A DNA stretch of 64,000 bases from Chionoecetes opilio. Taxonomy: Eukaryota; Arthropoda; Malacostraca; Decapoda; Majidae. Below are positions 23,047 to 34,420 of this stretch, in pieces (the first letter of the stretch is position 1; each line of letters opens with the position of its first letter). A program made the translations under genes and the position numbers. The notes under the pieces are model-generated. The model was not told the origin of the DNA, did no database searches, and saw only the letters and a program-made list of their open reading frames with translations. Where the stretch lies: positions 104,401 through 168,400 of the forward strand of contig JACEEZ010020613.1 of assembly GCA_016584305.1 (NCBI GenBank), read 5' to 3'.

Positions 23047-23338
23047 GAAAGGTAAAGATGGGGCATGCGCTATGCACGTGGCCTCGGTGCTCATCTCCAT
23101 CGCATTAGCCTTTGAGCCTGTGGTGGGTGACAACCCGTTACCCCGGGATATAGGGCTAGTGTGACATCCGGGTTACCACAGTTACCTTCCCAGGTTTCCC
23201 CAGGTACCCATTTATCAACCCCGAAAGGGATGATGAACAGCTGGGTTGGCTGGCCACCGACTTACCATGGCCAGGGTTCGAACCAGGGCCCGCTGATGCG
23301 TAGCTAGGCGCGCTAGCCACAACACCACGGAGGCGACA
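23047..23338 (-). mobile_element. tRNA-derived SINE with 10-bp target duplication
   Basis: On the minus strand the head reads GTGGCTAGCGCG (A-box region) and GGTTCGAACCC (B box), followed by a body with CAACCCAGCTG and CCCGGGGTAACGGG. The duplication TATAAACTAT lies at 23037-23046 and 23339-23348. The family differs from the SINE at 11761-11944. It abuts the poly(A) end of LINE-J copy B. Confidence 0.9.
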
Positions 23339-23378
23339 TATAAACTATATAACTATAACATATACTTTTTTTTTTTTT

Positions 23379-24240
23379 ACATCACAAAGGTCACACATCA
23401 CAAACTTCTTACAAAAAAATGGACGCAGATGCCACAGGACACCTAACTTCTTAGAAGCTGTTTTAGCAAGAGATGAGATGTGAGATTTCCAGTTCAGATT
23501 TTTAGTTAACGATAGTCCAAGAATGTTCATTGTAGAAGAAGGAGATACTTGAGTGTCATTGAAGAAGAGGGGATAGTTATCTGGTAGGTTTTGTTGAGTA
23601 GATAGGTGAAGAAATTGGGTTTTTGAGGCATTGAACAAAACAAAAACAAGGTTTGCTTTGCCCAGATCTGAAATTATAGAAAGATCAGAAGTTAAGCGCT
23701 CGGTGGCATCTCTCCATGAATAACTTAGTTCCTGTTGAGTTGGACGTCTAATAAACGATGTAGAAAAATGCCTGAAAGCCAAAGCTGGTGGTGAACATTA
23801 AATTTGCCAGAAATGGAAATTTCTGCAAAAGGAAAATGAGATAAATTATGCTCCACTCTTGATGTTCAATAGTCAAAGAATTTTACATAGTCCGAGGAGT
23901 TAGTTGAGAGATATAGAGCACAGATAAATTTAGTAAGAGAGTGACATTGAAGTCGAATCCAGATGGTAGAAAATTAAGAAGATTCAAGACCGTGGGCACA
24001 AGATCAAGATATGTCATTGCAAACATATACGCAACAGCCAGCTTTGGATTGAAAATAAGAATAGAGACAGTCAGAGCAAACAGAAAAAGGACTGCTGTCA
24101 GTGCTCAAAGACACCTGGGTTTCGGTGAGGAAAAGAAGATGAGGTTTAGAGGAGGAGAGGTGATGTTCCACAGATTGGATATTAGAAATGAGACTGCGAA
24201 TGTTGCAGAAGTTTAAAGAGAGAAAGTTAGAGGAAGTTGT
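23379..24240 (-). mobile_element. LINE-J copy B, internally deleted
   Basis: The 3' side (23379-23775) encodes the stretch from the TSFIRRPTQQEL block down to KKLGVLWHLRPFF. At about 23772 it jumps directly to endonuclease-domain sequence (23772-24240), as judged against copy F at 61080-61540. The region holding the polymerase is therefore deleted. A T tract (23366-23378) marks the poly(A) tail. It lies about 200 bp downstream, in gene sense, of IKK exon 24443-24572. Confidence 0.8.
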
Positions 24241-24442
24241 GACCTCAAGTTGTCACCGTTAAGTCGGTCCGACCTGGGGATAAAGGGACGGGGGTGAAGT
24301 GTTTCCCTTCCTCTCCTACAACTCAAATTCATGCATTATTTTCCTTGTAGAAGCATGTTTCTGCTCTAATACACCCTGAAACCCATCCAATACATCTGTA
24401 ATATCTGCTATATCACAGTCCTGTAAATCTAGCCATATTTAC

Positions 24443-24572
24443 CTTTTTATTGAGAATGTCATTGATCATGGAGAAGGCCACTACCTGTTTGCTGCCCCCC
24501 TCGCCTTGGACTTGGCCTCTCACTGCCGGTTCCCACTCTAGCATTACCCTCAGCCACTCCTCTAAACGTAAC
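24443..24572 (-). CDS. IKBKB: IkB kinase (IKK-beta/alpha type), kinase C-lobe exon
   Basis: The exon is 130 bp with acceptor …TTTTCTCCAG before 24572 and donor GTAAATA after 24443. It enters in phase 2 (first base completes an AGG arginine codon) and leaves in phase 0. The product reads LRLEEWLRVMLEWEPAVRG, then a short low-conservation loop, then AFSMINDILNKK. In IKK-beta the same place holds the WL-x-x-ML-x-W-x-P-x-x-RG block that closes the kinase C-lobe, followed by the ALDDILN-x-K helix leading to the ubiquitin-like domain. The exon has no ATG and is hidden from simple ORF searches. It is bracketed by two same-strand LINE-J copies, one ending only about 76 bp upstream. Confidence 0.93.
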
Positions 24573-24648
24573 CTGGAGAAAATATATTATAAAAATAATG
24601 TATACATCAAATACAAAAAAAGTCAAGTACACTTAAAAAAAAAATTGT

Positions 24649-26115
24649 TACATCACAAAGGACTGGCCAAGGACACACAAAAAAAGGTAACACAAAGCCC
24701 GCTTAGTTGCCAGTCCCTATAAAGAAGACAGTAAGAGAATAAAAAAAGGGGGGTGGGACAATTTAGTTTGGGAGGTGTCTTGTCACTTCTCTTGAAAAGA
24801 TTTAAGTCATAGGAAGGTGGAAAAGCAGAAACAGGAATACGAGTTCCAGAATTTACCAGTGAAAGGGATGAAAGAGTAAAGATACTGATTAACTCTTGCA
24901 TTAGGAAGATAGATAGAATAGGGATGAGAATGAGTAGAAAGTCTTGTGCAGCGAGGCCGCGGGAGTGGGGGAGGCACACAGTTAGCAAGTTCAGAAGAGC
25001 AGTGAGCATGAAAATAACGGTAGAAGATACCAAGAGAAGCAACATTGCGGCGGTGATTCAAAGATTGAAGACAAGTCAGTCAGAGGAGGGGAGTTGATGA
25101 GACGAAAAGCTTTTGACTCAACCCTGTTTAGGAGAGCTGTATGAGTGGATCCTTCCCAAACATGTGATACATACTCCATACATGGGCGGATAAGGCCCCT
25201 GTACAGAGCAAGCAGCTGGAAGGGAGAAAAAAAGGACACAGACGCCACAGGACACTTAACTTCTTAGAAGCTGTTTTAGCAGGAGATGAGATGTAAGATT
25301 TCCAGTTCAGATTTTTAGTAAAGGACAGTCCAAGAATGTTCATTGAAGAAGGAGATAGTTTAGTGTCATTGAAGAAGAGGGGATAATTATCTGGTAGGTT
25401 TTGTCGAGTAGATAGGTGAAGAAATTGGGTTTTTGAGGCATTGAACAAAACAAGGTTTGCTTTGCCCCAATCAGAAATTATAGAAAGATCAGAAGTTAGG
25501 CGCTCGGTGGCATCTCTCCGTGAATCACTTAGTTCCTGTTGAGTTGGACGTCTAATAAATGACGTTGAAAAATGCAGGGTAGAATCATCAGCGTAGGAGT
25601 GGATAGGGCTTTGAGTTAGACTTAGAAGATCATTTATGAATAATAGAAAGAGAGTGGGTGATAGGACAGAACCCTGGGGGAACACCACTATTGATAGACT
25701 TAGGAGAAGAACAATGTCCACCTACAGTAGCGGCAATAGAACGGTTTGAAAGGAAACTTAAGATGAAGGTACAGAGAGAAGGATAGAAACCGAATGAGGG
25801 TAGTTTGGAAATTAAAGATTTGTGCTAGACTCTATCAAAAGCTTTTGATATGTCAAGGGCAACAGCAAAAGTATCACCGAAACCCCTAAAGGAGGATGAC
25901 CAAGATTCAGTTAGGAAAGCTAGAAGATCGCCAGTAGATCGCCCTTTACGGAAACCGTACTGACGATCAGATAGAAGATTGTGAGCAGATGATGATCAGG
26001 TAGAAGATCGTGAACAGATAGATGCTTAAGAATCTTCTTATTAAGTATAGATTCAAAAGCTTTCAAACGTCAGGAAGTCAAAGCTATAGGACGGTAGTTT
26101 GAAGGATTTTGAAGG
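24649..26115 (-). mobile_element. LINE-J copy C, 5'-truncated
   Basis: The C-terminal domain (24650-25248), motif C SYADDSTLH and GSVLSPTLFLLFINDL (about 25560-25721), and the RT block (25740-26100) are readable but broken by frameshifts. A small local duplication near 25985-26020 repeats the AGATAGAAGAT/GTGAGCAGAT block. The 5' end stops in the RT domain near 26115. No T tract remains at the 3' end. It sits immediately upstream, in gene sense, of IKK exon 24443-24572. Confidence 0.85.
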
Positions 26116-26699
26116 ACATACATAACACGATCTCCATAAACAAAGCTAAATGTATTTATGGGAGGTTTTTCAAGATCAATTGACTGAGATCTGTCCTTTA
26201 CATCATTTTGACAGTTATTCAAGTAAGTATATCCAGAGAAAGGGAAAATTTATTATCCTGAGAAAAAATAAAACACCCAAACTCATTTATGAAAAGAGAG
26301 ATCTTGAGACCATTATACCTCTTAAACTTAGTGGTCAAATCTTGTGTGTAACCATATAATCATGATAAATTTGATGTCACACTGATTAGAAAACTTCTTA
26401 CATAAATAAGAACAAATTACAGGGAGACTCATTTTGCATTATCCAATTTTCAAACTGATCCCTAAATTTTACCATTTTTCTAATGCTGCAAACCTAACTT
26501 CTGTGTGTCACTCCTTGCTTCAAAAAGCATGCAAGTCAACTCTCTGGTGACAGTACTCATTTATTGATAATAAAATGCATGCCCTGAAGTGAGAGAGCAA
26601 AATAGTGCAAGGTGGTTTTTTGGATTGTGGCTTTTTTAGGGGGGGGGGTCACTTGGAGGTGTAAGAATGAGGAAGGCAACTAAAGCAGGATGACACTAA
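26116..26699. other. Intronic sequence, no gene seen
   Basis: AT-rich low-complexity sequence with a G run at 26640-26648. No exon features were recognised on either strand. Confidence 0.45.
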
Positions 26700-27028
26700 T
26701 GCCAGAAAATATCGGTAATGATGAAACCTTAAGTATCATACGCCCATTAAGGTTTTCCCAAACTCACAGGAAATTGAACTACGCTGCTTATGGACAGCAG
26801 AAGGATACACAACAGCTAATTGTAGTAGTGGACTATAGAGGTGTAATATAAGCAAGAGGGAGGGCATGAACAAACTTCATGATTTAGTTGTTGCAAAGTA
26901 AATAATTTAGCAGTGAGGGAGTAAGCGGAAAGTGGAATTTTGTTAGTGTTTAGTGGGGAATTCTATAGGTAGATGGCCGTACTGTGGCTCGTAGTCAGGT
27001 GAAAGGGACCTCTAAGATAGCGTCCTTT
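26700..27028 (+). repeat. Left LTR remnant of the Gypsy element
   Basis: Shares CGCCCATTAAGGTTTTCCCA, ACTCACAGGAAATTGAACTA and TACTGTGGCTCGTAGTCAGG with 29952-30290. Similarity fades after about 27028. Confidence 0.7.
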
Positions 27029-27102
27029 TTCAAGCAAAAAAAACTAAATCACTGCATATGAACAGATGGATTTTAGAGACGAGAATTTATTGATACCAAA
27101 TA

Positions 27103-27860
27103 CAGGGAGGTCCCGAAGATACGAGCAGTTAGGTTCCACCTGGCATACTCGTAAAGCGAAATCTCGTATAACGCAACACATAACTACTAATGGTAAAATA
27201 TAGGTTTGGTTCCAGGACCCCATCAATAAACATATTTTTCAAGCTAAAATAAACTATAGCAAATACAACAAACACACAGCGTCTATATTACCCACACTGT
27301 ACTACCTATTCTGTAGAAAAAGCATTCTGTATGAGAAAATAGCACACAAAATAACATAACTGCACATAAATCAAACATAAAACATGCATAACAAGCAAAA
27401 AAGACGTTGTAATGTAGGGGACGCCGCGTGATACAAGAGAAGGTAGTGTAGCGGTCCCAAGGTTGGGGCCGCACACCTGCTAATTACCCCTAAAGGTCAG
27501 GCTACGCCATATGCTTAATTACCCTTCAGGTCACGCCTTGCTAGGGGTGACCTGACTGCGGTCCCGAGGTTGGGGCGGCACACCTGCTAATTACTCCTAA
27601 ATGTCAGGCCGCGCCATATGCTTAATTACCCTTCAGGTCACGGCTTGCTAGGGGTGACCTCACTGGGGTCAACCAAATCCCCCTTTGTCCAGCCCGGGAG
27701 TGGTAGGGCACGCATTTTGAGCTTGATAATTTTACTCACCCCAGTTTGAATGTCGTATCATTGGATTTTTGATCTCGTATATTGAAAATAGACCCTAATT
27801 TACACATCTCGTATCATCGGATTCTCGTATACCGAATGCTCGTATAACGGGACCTCCCTG
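27103..27860. mobile_element. Pogo-like non-autonomous transposon T2, copy 2
   Basis: Same ends as copy 1 (CAGGGAGGTCCCG) with TA at 27101-27102 and 27861-27862, but in the opposite orientation. It has two units of the 107-bp minisatellite (about 27450-27665) instead of four, which accounts for most of the length difference (758 versus 990 bp). Confidence 0.9.
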
Positions 27861-27879
27861 TACAGTAAAAGGCAGGTCG

Positions 27880-28900
27880 TCAGAAATCTGTCGCAGATCA
27901 GTTGAGTAGACCAGTCAGGATTATCAGATGCCAAAATGAAGAGAGATGGCTAGGAAAGACCAGAGAGGAGATAAAGCAGTTACAACGAGATGAACACCAT
28001 TGGTTAGAAATTATTGAATACCTGGAAGGCGGTAGAATACCAAGAGCATAGCATAACACTAAATATCCCAGAGCAAACTTAGATCAGACACTAAAATTTC
28101 TACTGAAAACTTCCTTATCATAATAGGGCTGAAAACGGTCAACAACAATTTTCAACGGTCAACAAGACATCTTGTATTAGACTAAAGTAAAAACGGATAA
28201 CACCATTCATTATCTATTAGTGCTACCATGTGAGTTGAGACAGGCAGCATTGTCACGAGTACATAATCAAGAGGTCGGACATCTTGGACAAAAGAAATCC
28301 ATAAGTAAAGCTGAGGAGTTATATTATTGGCCAAATTTGAAGACAGATGTAAGTTTAGCTTATACAACTCCATACCATCCACAAGGTACTAGTGTATCAG
28401 AACGTATGCACCAAACCATGAAAAGTATACTTATGAACTTTTGTAAAAGACAACACGACAAACGGCCCAATCATCATTTAAAAAGAGTGCCAACGCTTAC
28501 TCAACGCGGCGGTTCATGAAGCGATAGGAGTGCAACCACACTATGCATTCTTTTCTCGTCATGTCCCGAGGTTAATCAGTGCTAAATTATATCAAATAGA
28601 TGAAGACGCGGACAGTGATATAGCACATGGGGTGATAAGGTAAACTTATTTAGAAATGGCTAGAAAGTGGCGAGAAAAGGCCAACGTGAATAGAAAAGAC
28701 CAGAAAATTGAAATGATTGAACTAATGTGGGTAAAACGTGAATGATATGAACCGGGCACTAACAACAAACTCGGTGTGCGATGGATTTGAACTTATAAAG
28801 TGGTGGAATTAAAGAGAGGGTGGTACATACGTTCTAGAAAATATGTTCAATGGAGTAAAGATACAGTGAGCAGCTGCAGAAATTAAACCTTATATAGGAC
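27880..28900 (+). pseudogene. Gypsy integrase remnant
   Basis: The N-terminal zinc-binding region reads VHNQEVGHLGQKK…ELYYWPNLKTD. The frame then jumps to YTTPYHPQGTSVSERMHQTM, so the segment holding the Cys pair and the first catalytic aspartates is deleted. Upstream (27940-28020) a QLQRDEHHWLEIIEYLEGG stretch matches the part that precedes the integrase in Gypsy Pol. Downstream (28510-28900) frames with several stops resemble the integrase C-terminal region. It is inactive. Confidence 0.75.
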
Positions 28901-29951
28901 AGGACAGGTGTTTGTTCAAGCCCACTGAAGTGGTTATGGTCGCACAGTAAGATGTGGTGGAGTATTTGCCACCCAGAGAGAGGAGAGCCCCAAGTAGATA
29001 TGTAGAAGAGTGTTGAGTGCGTTGGTAACTGTGAATGAGTGTGAGGAGTGTGAGTGTTGGAGATTGTGGAGAGATGAGGGAAAAGGAAACAGTAAAAGTC
29101 CCCTGGAATTACTAGTGTAGGTGGGTCACCTTATGAAGGGAAAGTGGGGGGGGGGGGGTGTTCGGACGGTCCTTTAAGATAGGTGCTTAGATTGCCCATA
29201 ACACTAGCCCGAATGGGACATCAGGGACCCGAGGAAGCAGTTGGCTATGAGCATAGCTCTTGGGGAGAATTAGAAGGAGAAAACTCGAAAGAAAAGGAGC
29301 CTCACCCAATGTGTGGAGGGTATGTGGTTGGTACAGTTCATACTTGCACCTCTGAACCCTTTCCAGGAAAAGTGGAGGAGCTAGTCCGAAAGGTCACCTT
29401 TAAGGAGAGTCAAGTAATACTCTTAACACTAACCCAAAAGGGAGACCACAAACGCCTAACGCCGACCAGGAGAGACAAACCCAGTCGTGGTTCAGTGGAC
29501 TTAGATCCACTTAAAAGTACCATGTAACCTACCCTGAAGGGAGGACATAGGAGAAGTGAATGATGATATAGGAAAAGTGAATGAGGACATAGGAAAAGTA
29601 AGTGAAGAACAAAAGGATGTGGAATGGAATGAATGAATGAATGATGATGATTGAGGACGGGCTCCTCTGTACAAAGGAAGTTAAGGTACCGGTTATTGTA
29701 CCTGGTAATGTTATTAATGCAGTGAAATTGTGTAATGAGTAGTGTTATGATGTACCTGTCTATGTTCTTATGATTGAGGAAGTAATTATGTTCATGATAG
29801 GAAATAATGAATTTTTTCTATTAATTATATTACATGTGATAGTTTTTTTTTTTATGTATTAAATCTAATGTTTTGAGTAATGTTGTAATGGTTATGATGT
29901 TATCACTGTGAGTCAGGAAAACTCTTGAAAATGGGGAAAAGAGCTATGTAC
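28901..29951 (+). other. Unassigned 3' region of the Gypsy element
   Basis: One open frame (29183-29527, 114 codons) has no recognisable motif; no envelope features were seen. A 14-G run lies at about 29146-29158. GAATGAATGA and GAGGACATAGGAAAAGT short repeats occur at 29550-29650. Confidence 0.35.
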
Positions 29952-30290
29952 TGCCAGAAAATAACAGTGATGATGAAACCTTCATGTTATGTATCATCCG
30001 CCCATTAAGGTTTTCCCATACTCACAGGAAATTGAACTACGCTCGTTATGGATGGCGGAAGGATACACAACATCTAACTGTTGTAGCGGACTATAGAAGC
30101 ACAATATAAGAAAGAGAGAGGGCATGAACAAACTTAATAATTTAGTTGTTGCAAAGTAAAGTTTAGCCGGGAGGGAGTAAGCGAAAAGTGGAATTGAGTT
30201 AGTGTATATCGGGGAATTCAGGAGGTAGATGGCGGTACTGTGGCTCGTAGTCAGGTGAGAAGGGACCTTTAAAATGGTGTTCTTCCTCAC
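29952..30290 (+). repeat. Right LTR remnant of the Gypsy element
   Basis: Pairs with 26700-27028 (see that entry). The start TGCCAG follows the purine-rich GAAAATGGGGAAAAG tract by about 10 nt. The right border was not fixed. Confidence 0.7.
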
Positions 30291-30416
30291 TCTGTTTACA
30301 GCTGACAGACTGTCCACACTGCCGTCTAGGCTTCACGCCTACACTCTCCAAACCACAGATTACCCTCTTATGAAGTAAGATAACATATGTGTTAATATAA
30401 TGTTAAGTTGGAAGTA

Positions 30417-30465
30417 CAGTAGTACCTCGTGTATTCGGACCCTCATTATTCGGACCTCCATCTTT
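30417..30465. mobile_element. Terminus of a Tigger-like element (T7)
   Basis: Begins CAGTAGTACCTCGTGTATTC with TA at 30415-30416 and contains two ATTCGGACC blocks. It is typical of Tigger-like ends. The matching right end was not found; an S1 repeat follows directly. Confidence 0.5.
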
Positions 30466-30489
30466 TTTTTCTTTCTTTTTTTATTTTAC

Positions 30490-30713
30490 ATTCGTGCCTA
30501 TAGCGCCTGTAGGCAGTGGTGACCCAGGGTTCGGATGGTAGGCTCTGGAGGTACACTTGAGGGCTCTGATGGTTGGTCCTCCCCCATGGTGGCGCAGGCA
30601 GGATTCTTATAGTGACGCCTGTGATTAGAGACTCATGCCGCCCCCCTGTGTCCTCTGATGCACTCGCAATCAAAGGTAGAGTTGATGGGCAGGGCATGTG
30701 GGTGTTCTTAGTA
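30490..30713 (-). repeat. S1 SINE-like repeat, copy 3
   Basis: All S1 blocks are present (TTATAGTGACGCCTGTGATT, CCCCTGTGTCCTCTGATGCA). The minus-strand 3' tail is A-rich (plus-strand T-rich run 30462-30489). Confidence 0.75.
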
Positions 30714-32870
30714 GGGTGGGTCGAAAAAAGCGAATTTTCGAGTATCGAATTCTAATAGTGCGGAAAAGTTGCGTATTAGAATGCTAATAAACGGAAAAAT
30801 ATTGAAAAAATTCCTATGTTTAATCTTCAGTTCGCGCAAAGGGCCTAAAGTTTGAAAAAAATTACAAAAAACACCAAATATTACCTTAACGCTCAAATTT
30901 TACAGATTACGTTTTTCGTCTTCTAATAGCGTGAAAGTACTTCATTTTAGTTGCCTGATAATAGAAAAAATATTTAAAAAATTTGCGCGCTACATTTTGA
31001 GTTCGTGCATGAGGCCAAAAGTTTGCCAATTTTGGTGAAAAATTTATATTTTTACAGTTTTACAAACAGACGCACTGTTGTATTAAAAATATATACAAGG
31101 CCATTTTTTTTACTAATTGGTTCCTATGAGTGATTTTATATATTCAATTTTGATCCGAATACACTTTGCAGCTCTTCGCCCATTTCGCAAAATTATTTTT
31201 GCTGAAATGACCCTGAACTCACCACGTGGAGGTGGCAGCAATTAGAGTTCCACCCACACCCTACCCAACCATCCAACCATTCAGGGCGTGGTAAATTATG
31301 TTGGTTCGCCACAGTCTGTACTGTGTGGGAGGATGGGGGTGCCTTGGATGTATACAAGGGAGGAGATCCACTAAACACTTACCACCTGCTTGGAGGTGGT
31401 AACTACCAAGTAGGTGGTAACTCGCATCCACAGCCCAAGTAGGTGGTAGATTTGGTGGTAAACCTGCATGCTCGCCACGACTGCTCGGGATTGGTATTAG
31501 GAGAGGTAGTAAGTCTACAGGATCGCTCATTACTACTTGGTATGCTATGAAATATAATTTTTCTAGGTGAATGTAGACATATAATCGCATTGGAATGGCT
31601 ATTATTCACATATATGAGTAAAGAGATGAAAATACAAACAAGGCCTTTAAGTTCTACATCTGGCAGCGGCAGCAGCATCATGATGGCGGAGATTCTTGGT
31701 ATTGTTTGTAGGGCTACGAGGATCCCTTGATGAACACTATGATCCCTGGTGATATCCTATGATGCTATCACAGGCGTGGTAGCTGACCTGTCTTCTTAAG
31801 GAAGGCACAGGTAAGGCGGATGACAGAGTGTTGTAGTGAGAGGTAGGCAGGGCGGGGCAGGCCGCTCGCCAGCAGCGTGGGCAGGGTTTTACATCTTATT
31901 ACTACTCGTTATTATGCATCGTAGTGATAATGGTGAGCTGTTATATACACATGTCATTATTTAGGTCAGTGTAGCACCGCGTGTCATCTTAAATAAGGGT
32001 GATTTAAAGGTGTTGAGGTGGCGGAGCAGCCAGTGACAGGGAAACATTCTTGCCGCGGCCACCCCGTAACACTAATATTCACTATTTTAACCCACATATA
32101 CACCTTCTAACACTAAATCACTACCAACACAGGCTCCTTCCATATATATCTTACTATCTGATACTGTGGAAATTATACTTAATTTGACGTGACTCACCTT
32201 ACAAAAACCAAAAAACTACCTATACTGACAGCCTACCTATTTAGATACTAATCAAGGTATACTCATCAGTGGTAGATGGGTTGAATGGTTGATTATTATT
32301 TGCGAGAAGTATGAGTGGGCCGGTGTAGGGTACGTCGTAGCTGGTGGTGTGGTGCACGTGTCTAATGGCGGACAACGGTAACTTTCCAGAGTCCCGTCGG
32401 CTCGAGATAATCCCGGGCGCGATACTTGCTTATGTGGTGTTATACCACTTCCTTTCTTCACTAACCAATTGATCGGTTATATTGGTTTACACATATTAGG
32501 ATGGTGAGCATGACTACACCTTAATGGTGTAAAATCAAGAGCATGACTGACTGCCTGGTCGACGGCTGTGACCAAATAGCCTGCTCCAACACACGTGGAG
32601 GGTTCCAATAATTTATCCTCATACACATGGAAGGTTCCAATAATTTTTTCTCATAAGTCTTATATTATGTTAACCCTTTGATTAATTGTGGTAATAGTTA
32701 GTACCACTGGAATCATATTTAATGTATCTTAATTTATACCCAATTCTACAATAATATGTACATAGTTGAATTTTACTCACCTCCCCTGGTGACAGGGGAG
32801 GGGGATCCAACCTCACCATCCTCCCCGATTAGAGAACGGTTTTAGTGGATAATTTCCACAACTGGGGGCC
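30714..32870. other. Unassigned sequence, possibly including the BEL 3' LTR
   Basis: 30714-31190 is AT-rich with repeated CTAATAG/TGCGCG-like motifs and no coding signal. 31380-31460 holds three AGGTGGTA blocks. 31800-32870 lies where the 3' LTR of the minus-strand BEL element should be. A TGTGGAAATTATCCAC start (reading down from 32868) could be an LTR edge, but no matching 5' LTR was found beyond 43779, so no LTR is claimed. No host exon was recognised. Confidence 0.35.
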
Positions 32871-32891
32871 GGCGAAAAATGAAGGTTTGCT

Positions 32892-33650
32892 TCAGGTGAT
32901 TTGACCCCCTCCTATGAGGTTTCTCCAAGTGGTTTTACACTTTAAAGCAGCTTGCCTCCGAGGTCGGGAGTCCCCTAAGTTGGCCTGCCAAGACGCAGAC
33001 ATAGAGTCCTCCTTTACCTCTTCAGCTAACTCTAGAGGAATCAAATTATTTACCGTCCGCACACATCGTTGTCCCCTCAGTAGTAACTCCACTGACCTCA
33101 CAATCCCCATTCCATTAGTATGCAATTTTGCTATTTTTCCTAGAGGCCATTGCGAACGAGGCATTTCTCCCCTAAGGATTACTATATCTCCCACAATTAT
33201 TGGACTTTGATTTTCTGGTTGTTGAGCCCCATAAAACTTTTCCCTTAGACTCAGTAAATTATAATCTGCACTCCAATGCTTATCCCATGACCTTAAAATT
33301 TTACTTAAGGTGTGATAACCTTCCCGGAGATGTTGAGCCGGGTCATTTATTGTAGAACCTTGTATATCTTCCCTTGTTTCTATTAAAGGAAAGGGTTCCA
33401 GTTTTCTCCCATAAATTAAATGTGAGGGAGTATGAGCTTCTATGTTTACTGATGAATCATCTAAGTAGGTTAAGGGTCGGTTATTGATACGGGTCTCAAT
33501 CTCAGTCACTATGGTCTTCAGTTCTTCTAGACCTATCTTTGTCTTGTGGAAAGTTTTCCTAAGACAAGACTTAACTATGCCAATCATTCTCTCTGTGAAA
33601 CCATTTTGCCAAGGAGCTCTGGGGGTAGTAAAGGTCCATGAGCATTTCCT
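32892..33650 (-). pseudogene. BEL integrase, C-terminal part
   Basis: Starts near the third catalytic residue (E in GFTERMIG, frame broken just upstream). It continues through TEIETRINNRPLTYL and EAHTPSHLIYGRKL, then the C-terminal domain typical of BEL/Pao integrases (VGDIVILRGEMPRSQWPLGK, VRSVELLLRG). It ends at GGGQIT, where the purine-rich AGGAGGGGG tract (about 32900-32912 on the plus strand) may be the polypurine primer. Confidence 0.85.
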
Positions 33651-33699
33651 TAACTCTATATAGATTTTTGTACTGATGGATGATTTAATATTTCTAACA

Positions 33700-34418
33700 A
33701 TATGGGGAGGCTCCTACGAAGTTAGTAGCATTATCACTAATCAATCGCCGAGGACACGACAGCCGCGCCACAAACCGCCGGAACACTTGAATGAAGGTTT
33801 CGGCACTTAAATCATCAGCTATTTCTAAATGAACAGCTCTTGTAGAGGTGCAAGTGAATAAGCAGACATATAGTTTCTTGGGGGGAGCATTATCTCCTGT
33901 AATTATTATTGCCCCAGTATAGTCGACACCAGCTACCTCAAATGGTTTTAATAGTTGTACTCGATCCATGGAGAGTTCAGGGGGCCCGGGATAGGTGATT
34001 AGTCTTCCCTCATATCTCTTGCATTTGATACAAGATTTGAGGTAGTATTTAACTGCCTGTCTACCCTGTGGTATCCTAAATTCCCTCCTGAGAGAGGCTA
34101 ATGTGTCAGCCATTCCGCCATGTAATGAGTTCCCATGAGATTCATCCACTAGTAATTTAGTAAGATGATGGCGTCTGGAAATTAGCATGGGATGGCAGGT
34201 TTTATTTGGAAGATCACCATTCCAAATTCTTCCTCGACACCTAATTATGCCCCCATTATCTAGGTACAGACTTAATGATTTGATAAATTTGTTCCTATGG
34301 GGGCTGGCCGAGGCTAAGAGCTGATATTCCTCAGGAAATTCCTGCTTTTGTATTATTCTGACCAAAAACTTCAAAGGATCAGAGCTATCCCTTTTTATGA
34401 ATTTGAAGACCAAATTAG
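33700..34418 (-). pseudogene. BEL integrase, zinc-binding and catalytic core
   Basis: An H2C2-type zinc-binding region (HGNSLHGGMADTLASLRREF, then CIKCKRYEG) is followed by the core with the first catalytic aspartate in GVDYTGAI and the second in ISDNATNF. The frame stops shortly after and must shift to reach the third catalytic residue. The upstream end is cut by T4 at a TA. Confidence 0.85.
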
Positions 34419-34420
34419 TA

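Larger units (their letters stand above)
26700..30290 (+). mobile_element. Decayed Gypsy-type LTR retrotransposon
   Basis: Two direct repeats that start TGCCAGAAAATA (26700 and 29952) and share about 330 bp are read as LTR remnants. Between them lie integrase remnants (27880-28900), a possible purine tract GAAAATGGGGAAAAG just before the right repeat, and the T2 insertion 27103-27860. Gag, protease, reverse transcriptase and RNase H are not seen, so most of the interior is deleted. LTR ends and target duplication are not defined. Confidence 0.65.

Noticed and set aside
29146..29170. Polypurine tract and LTR start (TGTTCGGACGG) for the Gypsy element
   Set aside because: No second copy of this start exists in the window, while TGCCAGAAAATA occurs twice with about 330 bp of shared sequence.
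31800..32870. 3' LTR of the BEL element
   Set aside because: A plausible TG start exists, but no matching copy next to gag was found, so borders would be a guess.
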